DNA of 64,000 nucleotides, from the NCBI RefSeq assembly GCF_028475105.1, contig NZ_CP116936.1, positions 6,137,501-6,201,500 of the forward strand. The letters run 5' to 3'. Each line of letters begins with the position of its first letter. Within the stretch, counting starts at the first letter, position 1. Source of the stretch: Micromonospora sp. LH3U1. Lineage in GTDB: Bacteria > Actinomycetota > Actinomycetes > Mycobacteriales > Micromonosporaceae. A program made the translations under genes and the position numbers. The notes under the pieces were generated by a model that saw nothing but the letters and a program-made list of their open reading frames with translations, was not told the DNA's origin and did not search any database. Positions 16,276 through 24,797 of this stretch are shown here, piece after piece.

Positions 16276-16527
16276 CTAGGGCCGGGGTGGTTCCTCATGG
16301 CGGTGGAGCCATTGCGCGAGAACCTGCTCAATGCGTCCTTGCTGTCGCGCCCGCCGAACCAGCAGCGCGACAGCAAGTAACAGAACCAGGGTGGCCCACT
16401 TGGGTACACCCGCTTTCCAGGCAAGCCTCCCAGCAAGCATGGCGACCAGGAGCAGAAGCCACTCCGCCCTGCCCGGGGTCACCCACCGGACCACCCATGC
16501 ACGAGTCACCCACACACCGAACCACAA
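16276..16527 (-). CDS. Possible small membrane protein
   Basis: 83-residue frame with two hydrophobic segments (AEWLLLLVAMLAGRLAW and WATLVLLLAVALLVRRA) followed by a basic/amphipathic helix (RQQGRIEQVLAQWLHRHEEP). Composition is plausible for a real small membrane protein, but no ribosome site or family supports it. Inside the interval flanked by the ychF-end repeats. Confidence 0.35.
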   Translation of the reverse strand: MWFGVWVTRAWVVRWVTPGRAEWLLLLVAMLAGRLAWKAGVPKWATLVLLLAVALLVRRARQQGRIEQVLAQWLHRHEEPPRP

Positions 16528-16728
16528 CTCCGGTTTAGCCGCCTCAACCGATCAGTGCAGATGGATCAACGGTGACACGAGCAGTGCCTCTTCGTCCCGA
16601 AGGAATTATCGCCCGTCAATGAGCTGCGCGAGTAGCAGCGCTGAACACACCGAACGGTTCATCAGCGTCCATGAGCGTCCGGCCTCGGTCGCGTCCGTCG
16701 TCACCCAGTTGGTCACCCAACCCGACCG

Positions 16729-17814
<1,086 letters not shown>

Positions 17815-17956
17815 GACCAGCCAGCTTACGCGGGTGCCGGCCGGGCCGGTCCACGCGGCTCCGATCCGGCCGCGCCGGGCGGTCGATCGTCGCTTCCGCG
17901 AGGCCCCGGCATGCGTTGCTACTCTCCCGATTCGATGTCTCGCTGTTGGAGGTGGG

Positions 17957-18526
17957 ATGACCTCGACCTTGCCCGAGCTGTACATCGCCGTCGATGTGGA
18001 GGCGGACGGGCCGATTCCCGGGCCGTACAGCATGATCTCGCTGGGTATGGCCGTGGCCGGCCACCCGGACATGGCGTTCTATACCGAGCTGCGGCCCATC
18101 TCCGACGAGTTCGTTCCGGCGGCGCTGGCGGTGTCCGGCCTAGACCGGGACCGTCTGCTGCGGGAGGCGCCCACCGCGCAGGAGGCGATGGCCGCCGCGG
18201 CGGCCTGGGTCAACGGGCTGCGCCGGATCGGCCGCCCGGTCTTCCTCGCCGCGCCCGCCGTCTGGGACGGCATGTTCGTGCACTGGTACTTCGTCCGCTT
18301 CGTCGGCCACAGCCCGTTCGGAGCCACCGGCTCGGGTGTCGATCTCCGCAGCTACTGGATGGGGCTGACGGGCAGCGAGTGGGTCCAGACCCGCAAGGGC
18401 AAGATCAAGCACGAGCTGGGCCTGCACGACGTGCCGCACACGCACCACGCTGGTGAGGACGCCGCCGAGCTGGCGCAGGTCTTCGACGCGGTGCTCCGCC
18501 GGCGGCAGCCGGGCGAGCAGGAATGA
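17957..18526 (+). CDS. DEDD-type 3'-5' exonuclease-like protein
   Basis: 189 residues from ATG 17957 preceded by GGAGGTGGG. The first motif DVEADGPIPG supplies D and E, and a C-terminal HHAGEDA supplies H and D, the pattern of RNase H-fold DEDDh exonucleases. Middle segment VFLAAPAVWDGMFVHWYFVRF is consistent with the second Asp. Divergent from ychF by 143 bases. It may act on RNA or DNA; the substrate is not evident. Confidence 0.75.
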   Translation: MTSTLPELYIAVDVEADGPIPGPYSMISLGMAVAGHPDMAFYTELRPISDEFVPAALAVSGLDRDRLLREAPTAQEAMAAAAAWVNGLRRIGRPVFLAAPAVWDGMFVHWYFVRFVGHSPFGATGSGVDLRSYWMGLTGSEWVQTRKGKIKHELGLHDVPHTHHAGEDAAELAQVFDAVLRRRQPGEQE

Positions 18527-18529
18527 CAC

Positions 18530-19264
18530 TCAGCCGAGCAGGCGTGGGGCGATGACCGCCTCCCGGACGCTGCCGTCCGCGCCGCGGCTGACCTCGTACG
18601 CCGAGACACCCTCGCGGTCCGCGATTGCCTCGACCAGCCGGGTGCCTCGGTAGAGCAGGCCGACCCCGTCGTCGGTGCAGTGGCTGGTCGGCAGCGTCCC
18701 GTCGCCGACCAGCTCGTGCATGAGCGGGCGGCGCTGGCCCTCGCTGTCGTAGTGCACCCCGTTGCCGTACGGCAGCCAGGCCAAGCCCTCGGTGAAGCCG
18801 CGCAGCCGGGGGCCGAAGCTGTCGGTGGCGCCGCCGACATGCCAGCAGATCGAGCCGGCGGAGACGCCGGCCAGCACCACGCCGGCCTGCCAGCACTCGT
18901 GCAGGATCTCGTCGAGCCCGTGCACCCGCCAGACGGCGACCAGGTTGGCCACGCTGCCGCCGCCAACCCAGATCACGTCCTGGGCGAGCAGGTGGGCGCG
19001 GACGTCGTCGACGTTCGGCATCGGGAACAGGGCGAGGTGCGACAGCCGGAACCGGGTGTCGGCGAACGCGCCGTAGACGGTGGCGAACGAGGTGGGCTGA
19101 TCGCCGACGGCCTGCCCGAGGTAGCAGACCCGCGGCTGCGGACCGGCCTCGGCCAGTTCGGCCGCCAACTCGAAGACCGGGCTGGGGCGCAGGTCGGCGG
19201 GACCCCGGTCACCCCGGAAGAAGCCCATGCTGGTGGCGAGGATGGTCGGTTCACTGGCGGGCAT
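18530..19264 (-). CDS. Peptidase E-like (S51 family) protein
   Basis: 244 residues from ATG 19264. The nucleophile elbow GVSAGSICWH and the preceding VGGGSVANL loop are characteristic of S51 (dipeptidase E / cyanophycinase-like) serine peptidases with a class-I-amidotransferase-like fold. The length matches actinobacterial family members. Probably cytosolic; substrate unknown. Only three bases separate it from the convergent exonuclease gene. Confidence 0.85.
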   Translation of the reverse strand: MPASEPTILATSMGFFRGDRGPADLRPSPVFELAAELAEAGPQPRVCYLGQAVGDQPTSFATVYGAFADTRFRLSHLALFPMPNVDDVRAHLLAQDVIWVGGGSVANLVAVWRVHGLDEILHECWQAGVVLAGVSAGSICWHVGGATDSFGPRLRGFTEGLAWLPYGNGVHYDSEGQRRPLMHELVGDGTLPTSHCTDDGVGLLYRGTRLVEAIADREGVSAYEVSRGADGSVREAVIAPRLLG

Positions 19265-19325
19265 CGAGCGTCCTTCCGTCGGGGGTCGTGCAGCGTCCAT
19301 CCTGCCGCAGCCGGCCGCATCATGG

Positions 19326-19820
19326 TCAACGAGACGGGTCGGGCCGCCGCTGGCGAGGCACCTCGACTTCGGCCCACAGAGGCCGGTCGGCCAGTGGCAG
19401 TTGCCCGGCAGCGGCACGCGGCAGGGTGAACCGGTCGGCGGCGGCCGGACCGGCCGAGACCGACTCGCGCAGCATCCACCGCACCTCGTCGGCCGTCCAA
19501 CCCAACCCTGACCGAGCGGCGATCTCGCGAACCAGCCGCCGACCGACGCGGGTGTCGTCGTCGTAGAAGCGCATGCACCAGTGGTGCGTCCACATCCCGA
19601 GCGCCCGCAGGCCCGCGTCGTCGAGTGAGCCGGCCAGCCGGCCGCATGCGGTGTCGGGAAACGCCTGCTCGGGGTCGCCCGCCCGGTCCCGTTCGATGGC
19701 GCCCACCGCGGCCGGCGCGACGGCTCGCATCCGGCGGTAGAAGGACTGCGCCACCGCGCGGGGCAACGGCGGGAACGCACCCTGTGTCGACGCCGCCGCC
19801 CAACCCGCCACGCTCGTCAT
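19326..19820 (-). CDS. Hypothetical protein
   Basis: 164 residues from ATG 19820. Mostly helical composition, with a central CMRFYDDDTRVGRRLVREIA stretch and no membrane segment or signal peptide. No family recognised. It lies 61 bases upstream of the S51 peptidase gene in the same direction and is divergent from the sigma factor gene. It may be co-transcribed with the peptidase. Confidence 0.55.
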   Translation of the reverse strand: MTSVAGWAAASTQGAFPPLPRAVAQSFYRRMRAVAPAAVGAIERDRAGDPEQAFPDTACGRLAGSLDDAGLRALGMWTHHWCMRFYDDDTRVGRRLVREIAARSGLGWTADEVRWMLRESVSAGPAAADRFTLPRAAAGQLPLADRPLWAEVEVPRQRRPDPSR

Positions 19821-19958
19821 CCCCGCACCCCTTCTTGAGTTGGTGGCCGGACGGTACCCGTCACGACCGACACTTCCGGGCCGAAAAACCCCTCGGATCG
19901 TGGATAGCGACGATGACCTGGGGCGTCTGTATGGGTGACAACGAAACGGGGGTGGTGG

Positions 19959-20468
19959 ATGGACGAGGACGAGCGCACCCGGCTGGCCGAGTTCGTCGGC
20001 AGCCGGACTCCGGCGCTGATGCGGGTCGCGTACCTGCTGACCGGGGACCGCAACGCCGCCGAGGACCTGTTCCAGTCGGCGTTGACACGGACCATCCCGA
20101 AGTGGGGAACCATCCGGCACGCCGATCCCGAGGGGTATCTACGCGCGGTGATGTACCGCGAGCAGATCAGCTGGTGGCGACGACTTCGTCGGTGGCGGGA
20201 GACACCGCTCAACCCGGCGGACGAACCGGTCGGCGCCGACCCGAGCAGCGGCTCCGACGTGCGGTTGGCGATGCGTGCCGCGCTGCGTCACCTGCCACCG
20301 GCACAGCGGGCGGTGGTGGTCCTGCGCTACTACGAGGACCTACCCGAGGCCCGGGTGGCCGAGTTGCTGGGCTGCTCGGTGGGCACCGTACGCAGCCGTA
20401 CCCACCGGGCGGTCAAGCGACTGCGCGACCTGCTGCCGGAGGTCGAGTTGCTGGAGGTACGGCAATGA
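19959..20468 (+). CDS. ECF sigma factor, SigE-like group
   Basis: 169 residues from ATG 19959 (GTG 19935 in frame is an alternative). Region 2 (LMRVAYLLTGDRNAAEDLFQSALTR) and region 4 (RHLPPAQRAVVVLRYYEDLPEARVAELLGCSVGTVRSRTHRAVKRLRDLL) are both complete, matching the SigE family common in actinobacteria. Its stop overlaps the start of the next gene (ATGA), whose membrane protein is the likely anti-sigma partner. Divergent from the hypothetical gene at 19326-19820. Confidence 0.9.
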   Translation: MDEDERTRLAEFVGSRTPALMRVAYLLTGDRNAAEDLFQSALTRTIPKWGTIRHADPEGYLRAVMYREQISWWRRLRRWRETPLNPADEPVGADPSSGSDVRLAMRAALRHLPPAQRAVVVLRYYEDLPEARVAELLGCSVGTVRSRTHRAVKRLRDLLPEVELLEVRQ

Positions 20469-20947
20469 ACGATCCCTTCGAGCACCTCATCCGCTCCACC
20501 CTCACCGACCTGGCCGAGGAGGCACCGATCGTGCATGACCAATTGAGCCGAGCGGAACGGCGGGTCCGCAACCGACGCCGCGCCACGGTGACGATGGGGG
20601 CGGTGAGCACCCTTGCGGCGGTCCTGATCGCCACCCCGCTCGCCCTGGCCGCGACCGGCTCGGACGAGCTTCCACCGGCCGCGCCCAGCCCGGCGGGCCC
20701 ACCGGCCGTGCCCAGCCCGCCCGTGCCCAGCCCGTCCGTGGTGCCGACAGTCACACCGAGCCCCGACGGCCCGACCCCGTCGCCGTCGAGTCCGCTGGGC
20801 CCACCCGGGGTGCCGGGCCGGCCGACGGTCACGCCGATTCCGCCGGCCCCGCCCGGCGTGCCAGGTCGACCGACGATCAGCCCGACCCCGCTGGGCCCGC
20901 CCGGCGTGCCCGGCCGGCCGACGGTCACGCCAATCCCGTCGCCGTGA
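20465..20947 (+). CDS. Proline-rich membrane protein, putative anti-sigma partner
   Basis: 160 residues. The N-terminal cytoplasmic helix region (about 1-40), a single transmembrane segment (VTMGAVSTLAAVLIATPLALAA, near 42-63), and an extracytoplasmic Pro/Ser/Gly tail. The tail ends in three 16-residue repeats of the form LGPPGVPGRPTVTPIP (20795-20938). Coupled by ATGA to the ECF sigma gene. No zinc HxxxCxxC motif is visible, so the anti-sigma role rests on position and topology only. Confidence 0.65.
   Translation: MNDPFEHLIRSTLTDLAEEAPIVHDQLSRAERRVRNRRRATVTMGAVSTLAAVLIATPLALAATGSDELPPAAPSPAGPPAVPSPPVPSPSVVPTVTPSPDGPTPSPSSPLGPPGVPGRPTVTPIPPAPPGVPGRPTISPTPLGPPGVPGRPTVTPIPSP
20795..20938 (+). 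repeat. Three 48-bp tandem repeats in the proline-rich tail
   Basis: Units 20795-20842, 20843-20890 and 20891-20938 encode LGPPGVPGRPTVTPIP, PAPPGVPGRPTISPTP and LGPPGVPGRPTVTPIP. The first and third are the same peptide, and the unit is exactly 16 codons. Confidence 0.85.
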
Positions 20948-21208
20948 GCAGGACCGGTCAGGCCGGCGGTCTCCCCGCCCGGCCTGACCGGCAACCCACG
21001 GTCGTCTCCGGCCGCGGCGCCACGACGACGGTGGCTTCCTCCGGAGATCCCGGTCACCTTCGCGCCGGCACTCCCCGTACCAGCGAGCGCCGGGTGTCGC
21101 GGCGAACAGGTTGCGCCGGTCCACGGAGTTTGCCGAGGGCGGCAGGCCCGCTCATTCTTGGCCCATGACCGATCGCGGACACCCGAGGTGCGAGCTGCGG
21201 GGGCAACG

Positions 21209-22651
21209 ATGAGCACCGCCATGGCCCGGGTGCCCGACTCGCTCACCGGGCAGATCGTCACACCCGGTGATCGCCGGTACGCGCAGCTGCGCTCGACGTA
21301 CACCACGTCGGCGTCGCCGGCCGCCGTCCTGCTGCCGAAGACCACCGCGCAGGTGATCGACGCCATCCGGTACGCGCGGGAGCAACGGCTGCCCATCGCC
21401 GTTCGCAGCGGGGGACACGGCTTCTCCGGGGCGTCCTCCAACAACGGTGGCGTGGTCATCGACCTGTCCATGCTCAACCGGGTGCAGGTGCTCGACGAAC
21501 GGGCCGGGCTGGTCCGGGTCGAGGCCGGCGCACGCTGGGCGAACGTCGCGAAGACGCTGGCCCCGTACGGCCTGGTGATCAGCTCAGGTGACCACGGCGG
21601 TGTCGGGGTCGGCGGCCTGGCCACCGGCGGCGGTATCGGCTGGCTGGTCCGTGCCCACGGACTGACCATCGACCGTGTCCGCGCGGTCGAGGTGGTGCTC
21701 GCGGACGGGACCCTGGTACGCGCGGACGCGGAGCACGAACCGGAGCTGTTCTGGCTGGTCCGGGGCGCCGGTGCGGGTGCGGGGATCGTGGTGGCGTTCG
21801 AGATCGAAGCCGCCGAGCAGCGCAACGTCGGCGTGACGCAGTTGGTCGTCGAGGCGCACCCGGACGGCCGCACCATCCGGGAGTGGACGAGTTACCTCGC
21901 GCAGGCCCCACGGGAGTTGTCCGCAGCCGCCATGGTCTACGCGGAGGGCCGCTCGGCCCTCCTGTCCATCACCGCCGTGGTGGCCGCCGAGAGCCTGCGC
22001 CGGGCCCGGCCCGCCGTGGAGCCGCTGCTCGCCATCGGCAAGGTGCTCGAACACCGGACCGACCTGCTGCCCTACCCGACCCTGGTGCCGACCGCGCACC
22101 TGCACCCCAACGTCGGGCAGCAGCGCGGAACGACCACGAACGGCCTGTTCACCGGGCTGGACGAGGCCGGTGCGCGGGCCGTCATGCGAGCGGTCACCGG
22201 ACCGGGGCGGGCGGTGGTCCAGCTCCGCTCGTTGGGTGGGGCGATCAACGACGTCGCTACCGACGCGACCGCGTACCCGCATCGCCACCAGGACTTCATG
22301 GTCGCGGCCTCGGTGTTCCCGCCGCAGGGTGGCGCGGCGTTGGACGCCGCCTGGCGGGCCGTGGGCGCCCGCGCCGACGGCGCGTACGTCAACTTCGAGA
22401 GCCGGCCGGACCCGGCCGCGTTCGCCCGGATCTACCCGGGCGAGACCGGGGTCCGGGTGCGGCGGCTGTGGAAGCGGTACGACCCGGACGGTGTGTTCCG
22501 GCCGGCCCTGCTGACCGGTCAGCCCAACCGGTCCGGCCAACCCGCCCGATCCGGCCAACCCGCCCGATCCGGCCAACCCGCCCGATCCGGCCAACCCGCC
22601 CGATCCGGCCAACCCGCCCGATCCGGCCAACCCCACCGACGCCGCCGCTGA
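21209..22651 (+). CDS. FAD-binding oxidoreductase (BBE/PCMH type) with repeat tail
   Basis: 480 residues from ATG 21209 after a GGGGG tract (a TTG at 21158 is in frame). The FAD-binding PCMH domain contains VRSGGHGFSG, whose His is the usual covalent 8-alpha-histidyl site; the second, cysteinyl attachment seen in bicovalent BBE enzymes is absent (SSGDHGGVGVGG). The C-terminal BBE motif (YVNFESRPDPAAFARIYPGETGVRVRRL...KRYDPDGVF) is intact. The protein then runs into seven near-identical hexapeptides (SGQPAR) and a basic end. A secondary-metabolite-type oxidase is possible but the substrate is unknown. Confidence 0.85.
   Translation: MSTAMARVPDSLTGQIVTPGDRRYAQLRSTYTTSASPAAVLLPKTTAQVIDAIRYAREQRLPIAVRSGGHGFSGASSNNGGVVIDLSMLNRVQVLDERAGLVRVEAGARWANVAKTLAPYGLVISSGDHGGVGVGGLATGGGIGWLVRAHGLTIDRVRAVEVVLADGTLVRADAEHEPELFWLVRGAGAGAGIVVAFEIEAAEQRNVGVTQLVVEAHPDGRTIREWTSYLAQAPRELSAAAMVYAEGRSALLSITAVVAAESLRRARPAVEPLLAIGKVLEHRTDLLPYPTLVPTAHLHPNVGQQRGTTTNGLFTGLDEAGARAVMRAVTGPGRAVVQLRSLGGAINDVATDATAYPHRHQDFMVAASVFPPQGGAALDAAWRAVGARADGAYVNFESRPDPAAFARIYPGETGVRVRRLWKRYDPDGVFRPALLTGQPNRSGQPARSGQPARSGQPARSGQPARSGQPARSGQPHRRRR
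22514..22639 (+). repeat. 18-bp tandem repeat (VNTR) encoding SGQPAR
   Basis: Seven consecutive 18-bp units: TGQPNR, five exact SGQPAR copies (22532-22621, unit TCCGGCCAACCCGCCCGA) and SGQPHR. Exact nucleotide identity of the central five copies points to recent slippage-driven expansion. Confidence 0.9.
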
Positions 22652-22751
22652 CCGTCGACCGGGCCGCCGACCCACCCCGACCCGGAGGCGCGCACAGCGA
22701 GGTCCGATTCCCGCCAGCCGATGGCCCGCCGAGCGGGGCATCATCGGTGAC

Positions 22752-24254
22752 ATGGAGATGGACTTCGAGCGGTGTTACCGAGCTGTGGACAGCCGTGACC
22801 AGCGGTTCGACGGCTGGTTCTTCACCGGTGTGACGTCCACCGGCATCTACTGCCGGCCGTCCTGCCCGGCGATCACACCCAAGCGGCAGAACGTCCGGTT
22901 CTTCCCGTCCGCCGCCGCCGCGCAGGGTGCCGGGCTGCGCGCCTGCCGCCGCTGCCGGCCGGACGCCACGCCCGGCTCGCCCCTGTGGGACATTCGCGCC
23001 GACGTGGTCGGCCGGGCGATGCGGCTGATCTCCGACGGCGTGGTCGACCGGGACGGCGTACCGGGGCTGGCCTCCCGTCTGGGCTACACCGAGCGGCACC
23101 TGCACCGGATGCTGAGCGCCGAGATGGGTGCCGGGCCGCTGGCGCTGGCCCGGGCCCAGCGGGCACAGACCGCCCGGATCCTGATCGAGACGACCGACCT
23201 TGCGATGGCCGAGATCGCGTTCGCCGCGGGCTTTGGCAGCGTGCGGCAGTTCAACGACACGCTCCGCGAGGTGTACGCGAGCGCCCCGTCCGACCTGCGG
23301 ACGGCCCGTGGCCACCAGCAGGCACCGGCCGGGGCGGGGACCATCGCGCTCCGGCTGGCGTACCGTCCGCCGCTGCACGCCCAGGCGCTGCTGGACTTCC
23401 TCGCGGTGCGGGCGCTGCCCGGCGTTGAAGAGGTTCGCGACGGGACGTACCACCGGGGTTTGCGGTTGCCGCACGGCACCGGCCAGGTGGCGCTGACCCC
23501 GGCGGACGGGCACGTGGCGGCGACGCTGCGGCTGGCCGACCTGCGGGACCTGGCGCCGGCGGTGGCCCGCTGCCGCCGGTTGCTCGACCTGGACGCGGAT
23601 CCGGTGGCCATCGACGCCACGCTCGCCGCCGACCCGGCGCTCGCCCCGGCGGTCGCCGCCGAACCCGGCATCCGGGTCCCCCGCGCGGTCGACGGTTTCG
23701 AGATGGCCGTCCGCGCCATCATCGGCCAGCAGGTCTCGGTCCTCTCCGCCAAAACAACCCTGACCCGCCTCCTAACCACCCCCACCCCACAGGTTGATCA
23801 TGACGTTGTTGTCAACGACACCGGCGTGTCGCGACAACAGCTTCATGATCAACAGGGCGAAGGAGGGCCGGGGGGACTGCGGGGGTTTTTGGGGGCGGAG
23901 GAGGTTTTGGCCCTGCCGGACTCGGGGTTCGGGATGCCCGTGGGGCGGCGGGAGAGCCTGCGCGGGCTGGCTCGGGCAGTGGTTGACGGGTCCCTCGACC
24001 TCGCGGCGGGTGTGGATCGGGAGGAGACCGTGCGGCGACTGCTCGCGCTGCCCGGCATCGGCCCGTGGACCGCGAACTACCTGGCCATGCGCGCCTTCGG
24101 CGACCCGGACGTCCTCCTCAGCACCGACCTCGCGGTCCGGCGCGGCGCCGCCGCGCTCGGCCTGCCCGACACCCCGACAACCCTCGACGGGTACGCCGAC
24201 CGTTGGCGTCCCTGGCGGTCCTACGCCACGATCAGACTCTGGAGAGCGGCATGA
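22752..24254 (+). CDS. alkA: Ada-AlkA fusion: methyl-sensing regulator and 3-methyladenine glycosylase
   Basis: 500 residues. Residues 1-80 form the Ada metal-binding/phosphotriester domain (CRPSCP and CRRCRP cysteines). Residues 85-185 form an AraC-type helix-turn-helix (LASRLGYTERHLHRML...AFAAGFGSVRQFNDTLRE). Residues 195 onward are the AlkA HhH-GPD glycosylase with LPGIGPWTANYLAMRAF and the catalytic Asp in LSTDLAV. A family A palindrome (23793-23853) is inserted in frame between the GQQVSV helix and the FLGAEEVLALP segment, adding an unusual VDHDVVVNDTGVSRQQLHDQ stretch. Whether the enzyme still folds is open. Coupled to ogt by ATGA. Confidence 0.9.
   Translation: MEMDFERCYRAVDSRDQRFDGWFFTGVTSTGIYCRPSCPAITPKRQNVRFFPSAAAAQGAGLRACRRCRPDATPGSPLWDIRADVVGRAMRLISDGVVDRDGVPGLASRLGYTERHLHRMLSAEMGAGPLALARAQRAQTARILIETTDLAMAEIAFAAGFGSVRQFNDTLREVYASAPSDLRTARGHQQAPAGAGTIALRLAYRPPLHAQALLDFLAVRALPGVEEVRDGTYHRGLRLPHGTGQVALTPADGHVAATLRLADLRDLAPAVARCRRLLDLDADPVAIDATLAADPALAPAVAAEPGIRVPRAVDGFEMAVRAIIGQQVSVLSAKTTLTRLLTTPTPQVDHDVVVNDTGVSRQQLHDQQGEGGPGGLRGFLGAEEVLALPDSGFGMPVGRRESLRGLARAVVDGSLDLAAGVDREETVRRLLALPGIGPWTANYLAMRAFGDPDVLLSTDLAVRRGAAALGLPDTPTTLDGYADRWRPWRSYATIRLWRAA
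23793..23853. repeat. Palindromic repeat family A, copy 2 (inside ada-alkA)
   Basis: 21-bp arms (23793-23813 and 23833-23853) with two mismatches; starts GTTGATCATGA and ends TTCATGATCAAC, and shares CGGCGTGTCGCG in the loop with copy 1. Flanked on the left by C-rich and on the right by G-rich sequence. The frame stays open through it. Confidence 0.9.
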
Positions 24255-24760
24255 GCATCGACAGCACCGTACTGAGCACGCCGACCGGCCCGCTGAGCAT
24301 CCTCGCCGGCCCGGATGGCGACGTACGGGCAGCCGGCTTCACCCCGGACCCGGCGGCGCTGCTGCCCCTCGTCCACCCGACCCTGCGGGCGCCACTGCGA
24401 CAGCGGAACGACCTCGGCCCGGTCAGTGCGGCGGTCCGGTCCTACCTGGACGGTGATCTCGCCGCCATCGACGCGGTGCCGGTCCGTCAGCTGACCGGTG
24501 GAGAGTTCATGGCGCACGCCTGGCAGGTGCTGCGCGAGGTGCCGCCCGGCACCCCGGTCACCTACACGGGGTACGCCGCGCTGGCCGGGCGGCCACCGGC
24601 GGTGCGGGCCGCCGCGGCTGCCTGCGCCCGGAACGCGGCGGCACTGTTCGTACCCTGCCACCGGGTACTTCGGACCGACGGCACGCTCGGCGGCTACCGC
24701 TGGGGGCTGGACGTGAAGAAGTGGCTTCTCGGTCATGAGCGGCGGTTGACAACAAGCTGA
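24251..24760 (+). CDS. ogt: Methylated-DNA-protein cysteine methyltransferase
   Basis: 169 residues. The active-site PCHRV is present within AALFVPCHRVLRTDGTLGGYRWGLDVKKWLL, and the DNA-binding helix-turn-helix region AHAWQVLREVPPGTPVTYTGYAALAG precedes it. The acceptor cysteine removes O6-alkyl groups from guanine in a suicide reaction. ATGA overlap with the upstream Ada-AlkA gene makes a two-gene alkylation-repair operon, presumably induced by methylated Ada. Confidence 0.95.
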   Translation: MSIDSTVLSTPTGPLSILAGPDGDVRAAGFTPDPAALLPLVHPTLRAPLRQRNDLGPVSAAVRSYLDGDLAAIDAVPVRQLTGGEFMAHAWQVLREVPPGTPVTYTGYAALAGRPPAVRAAAAACARNAAALFVPCHRVLRTDGTLGGYRWGLDVKKWLLGHERRLTTS

Positions 24761-24797
24761 CAGCAGCAGGGACACCCATTGCCGCTACCGTCGGGTA

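Noticed and set aside
22514..22639. CRISPR-like array
   Set aside because: Repeats are contiguous 18-bp coding units without spacers, in frame with the oxidase.
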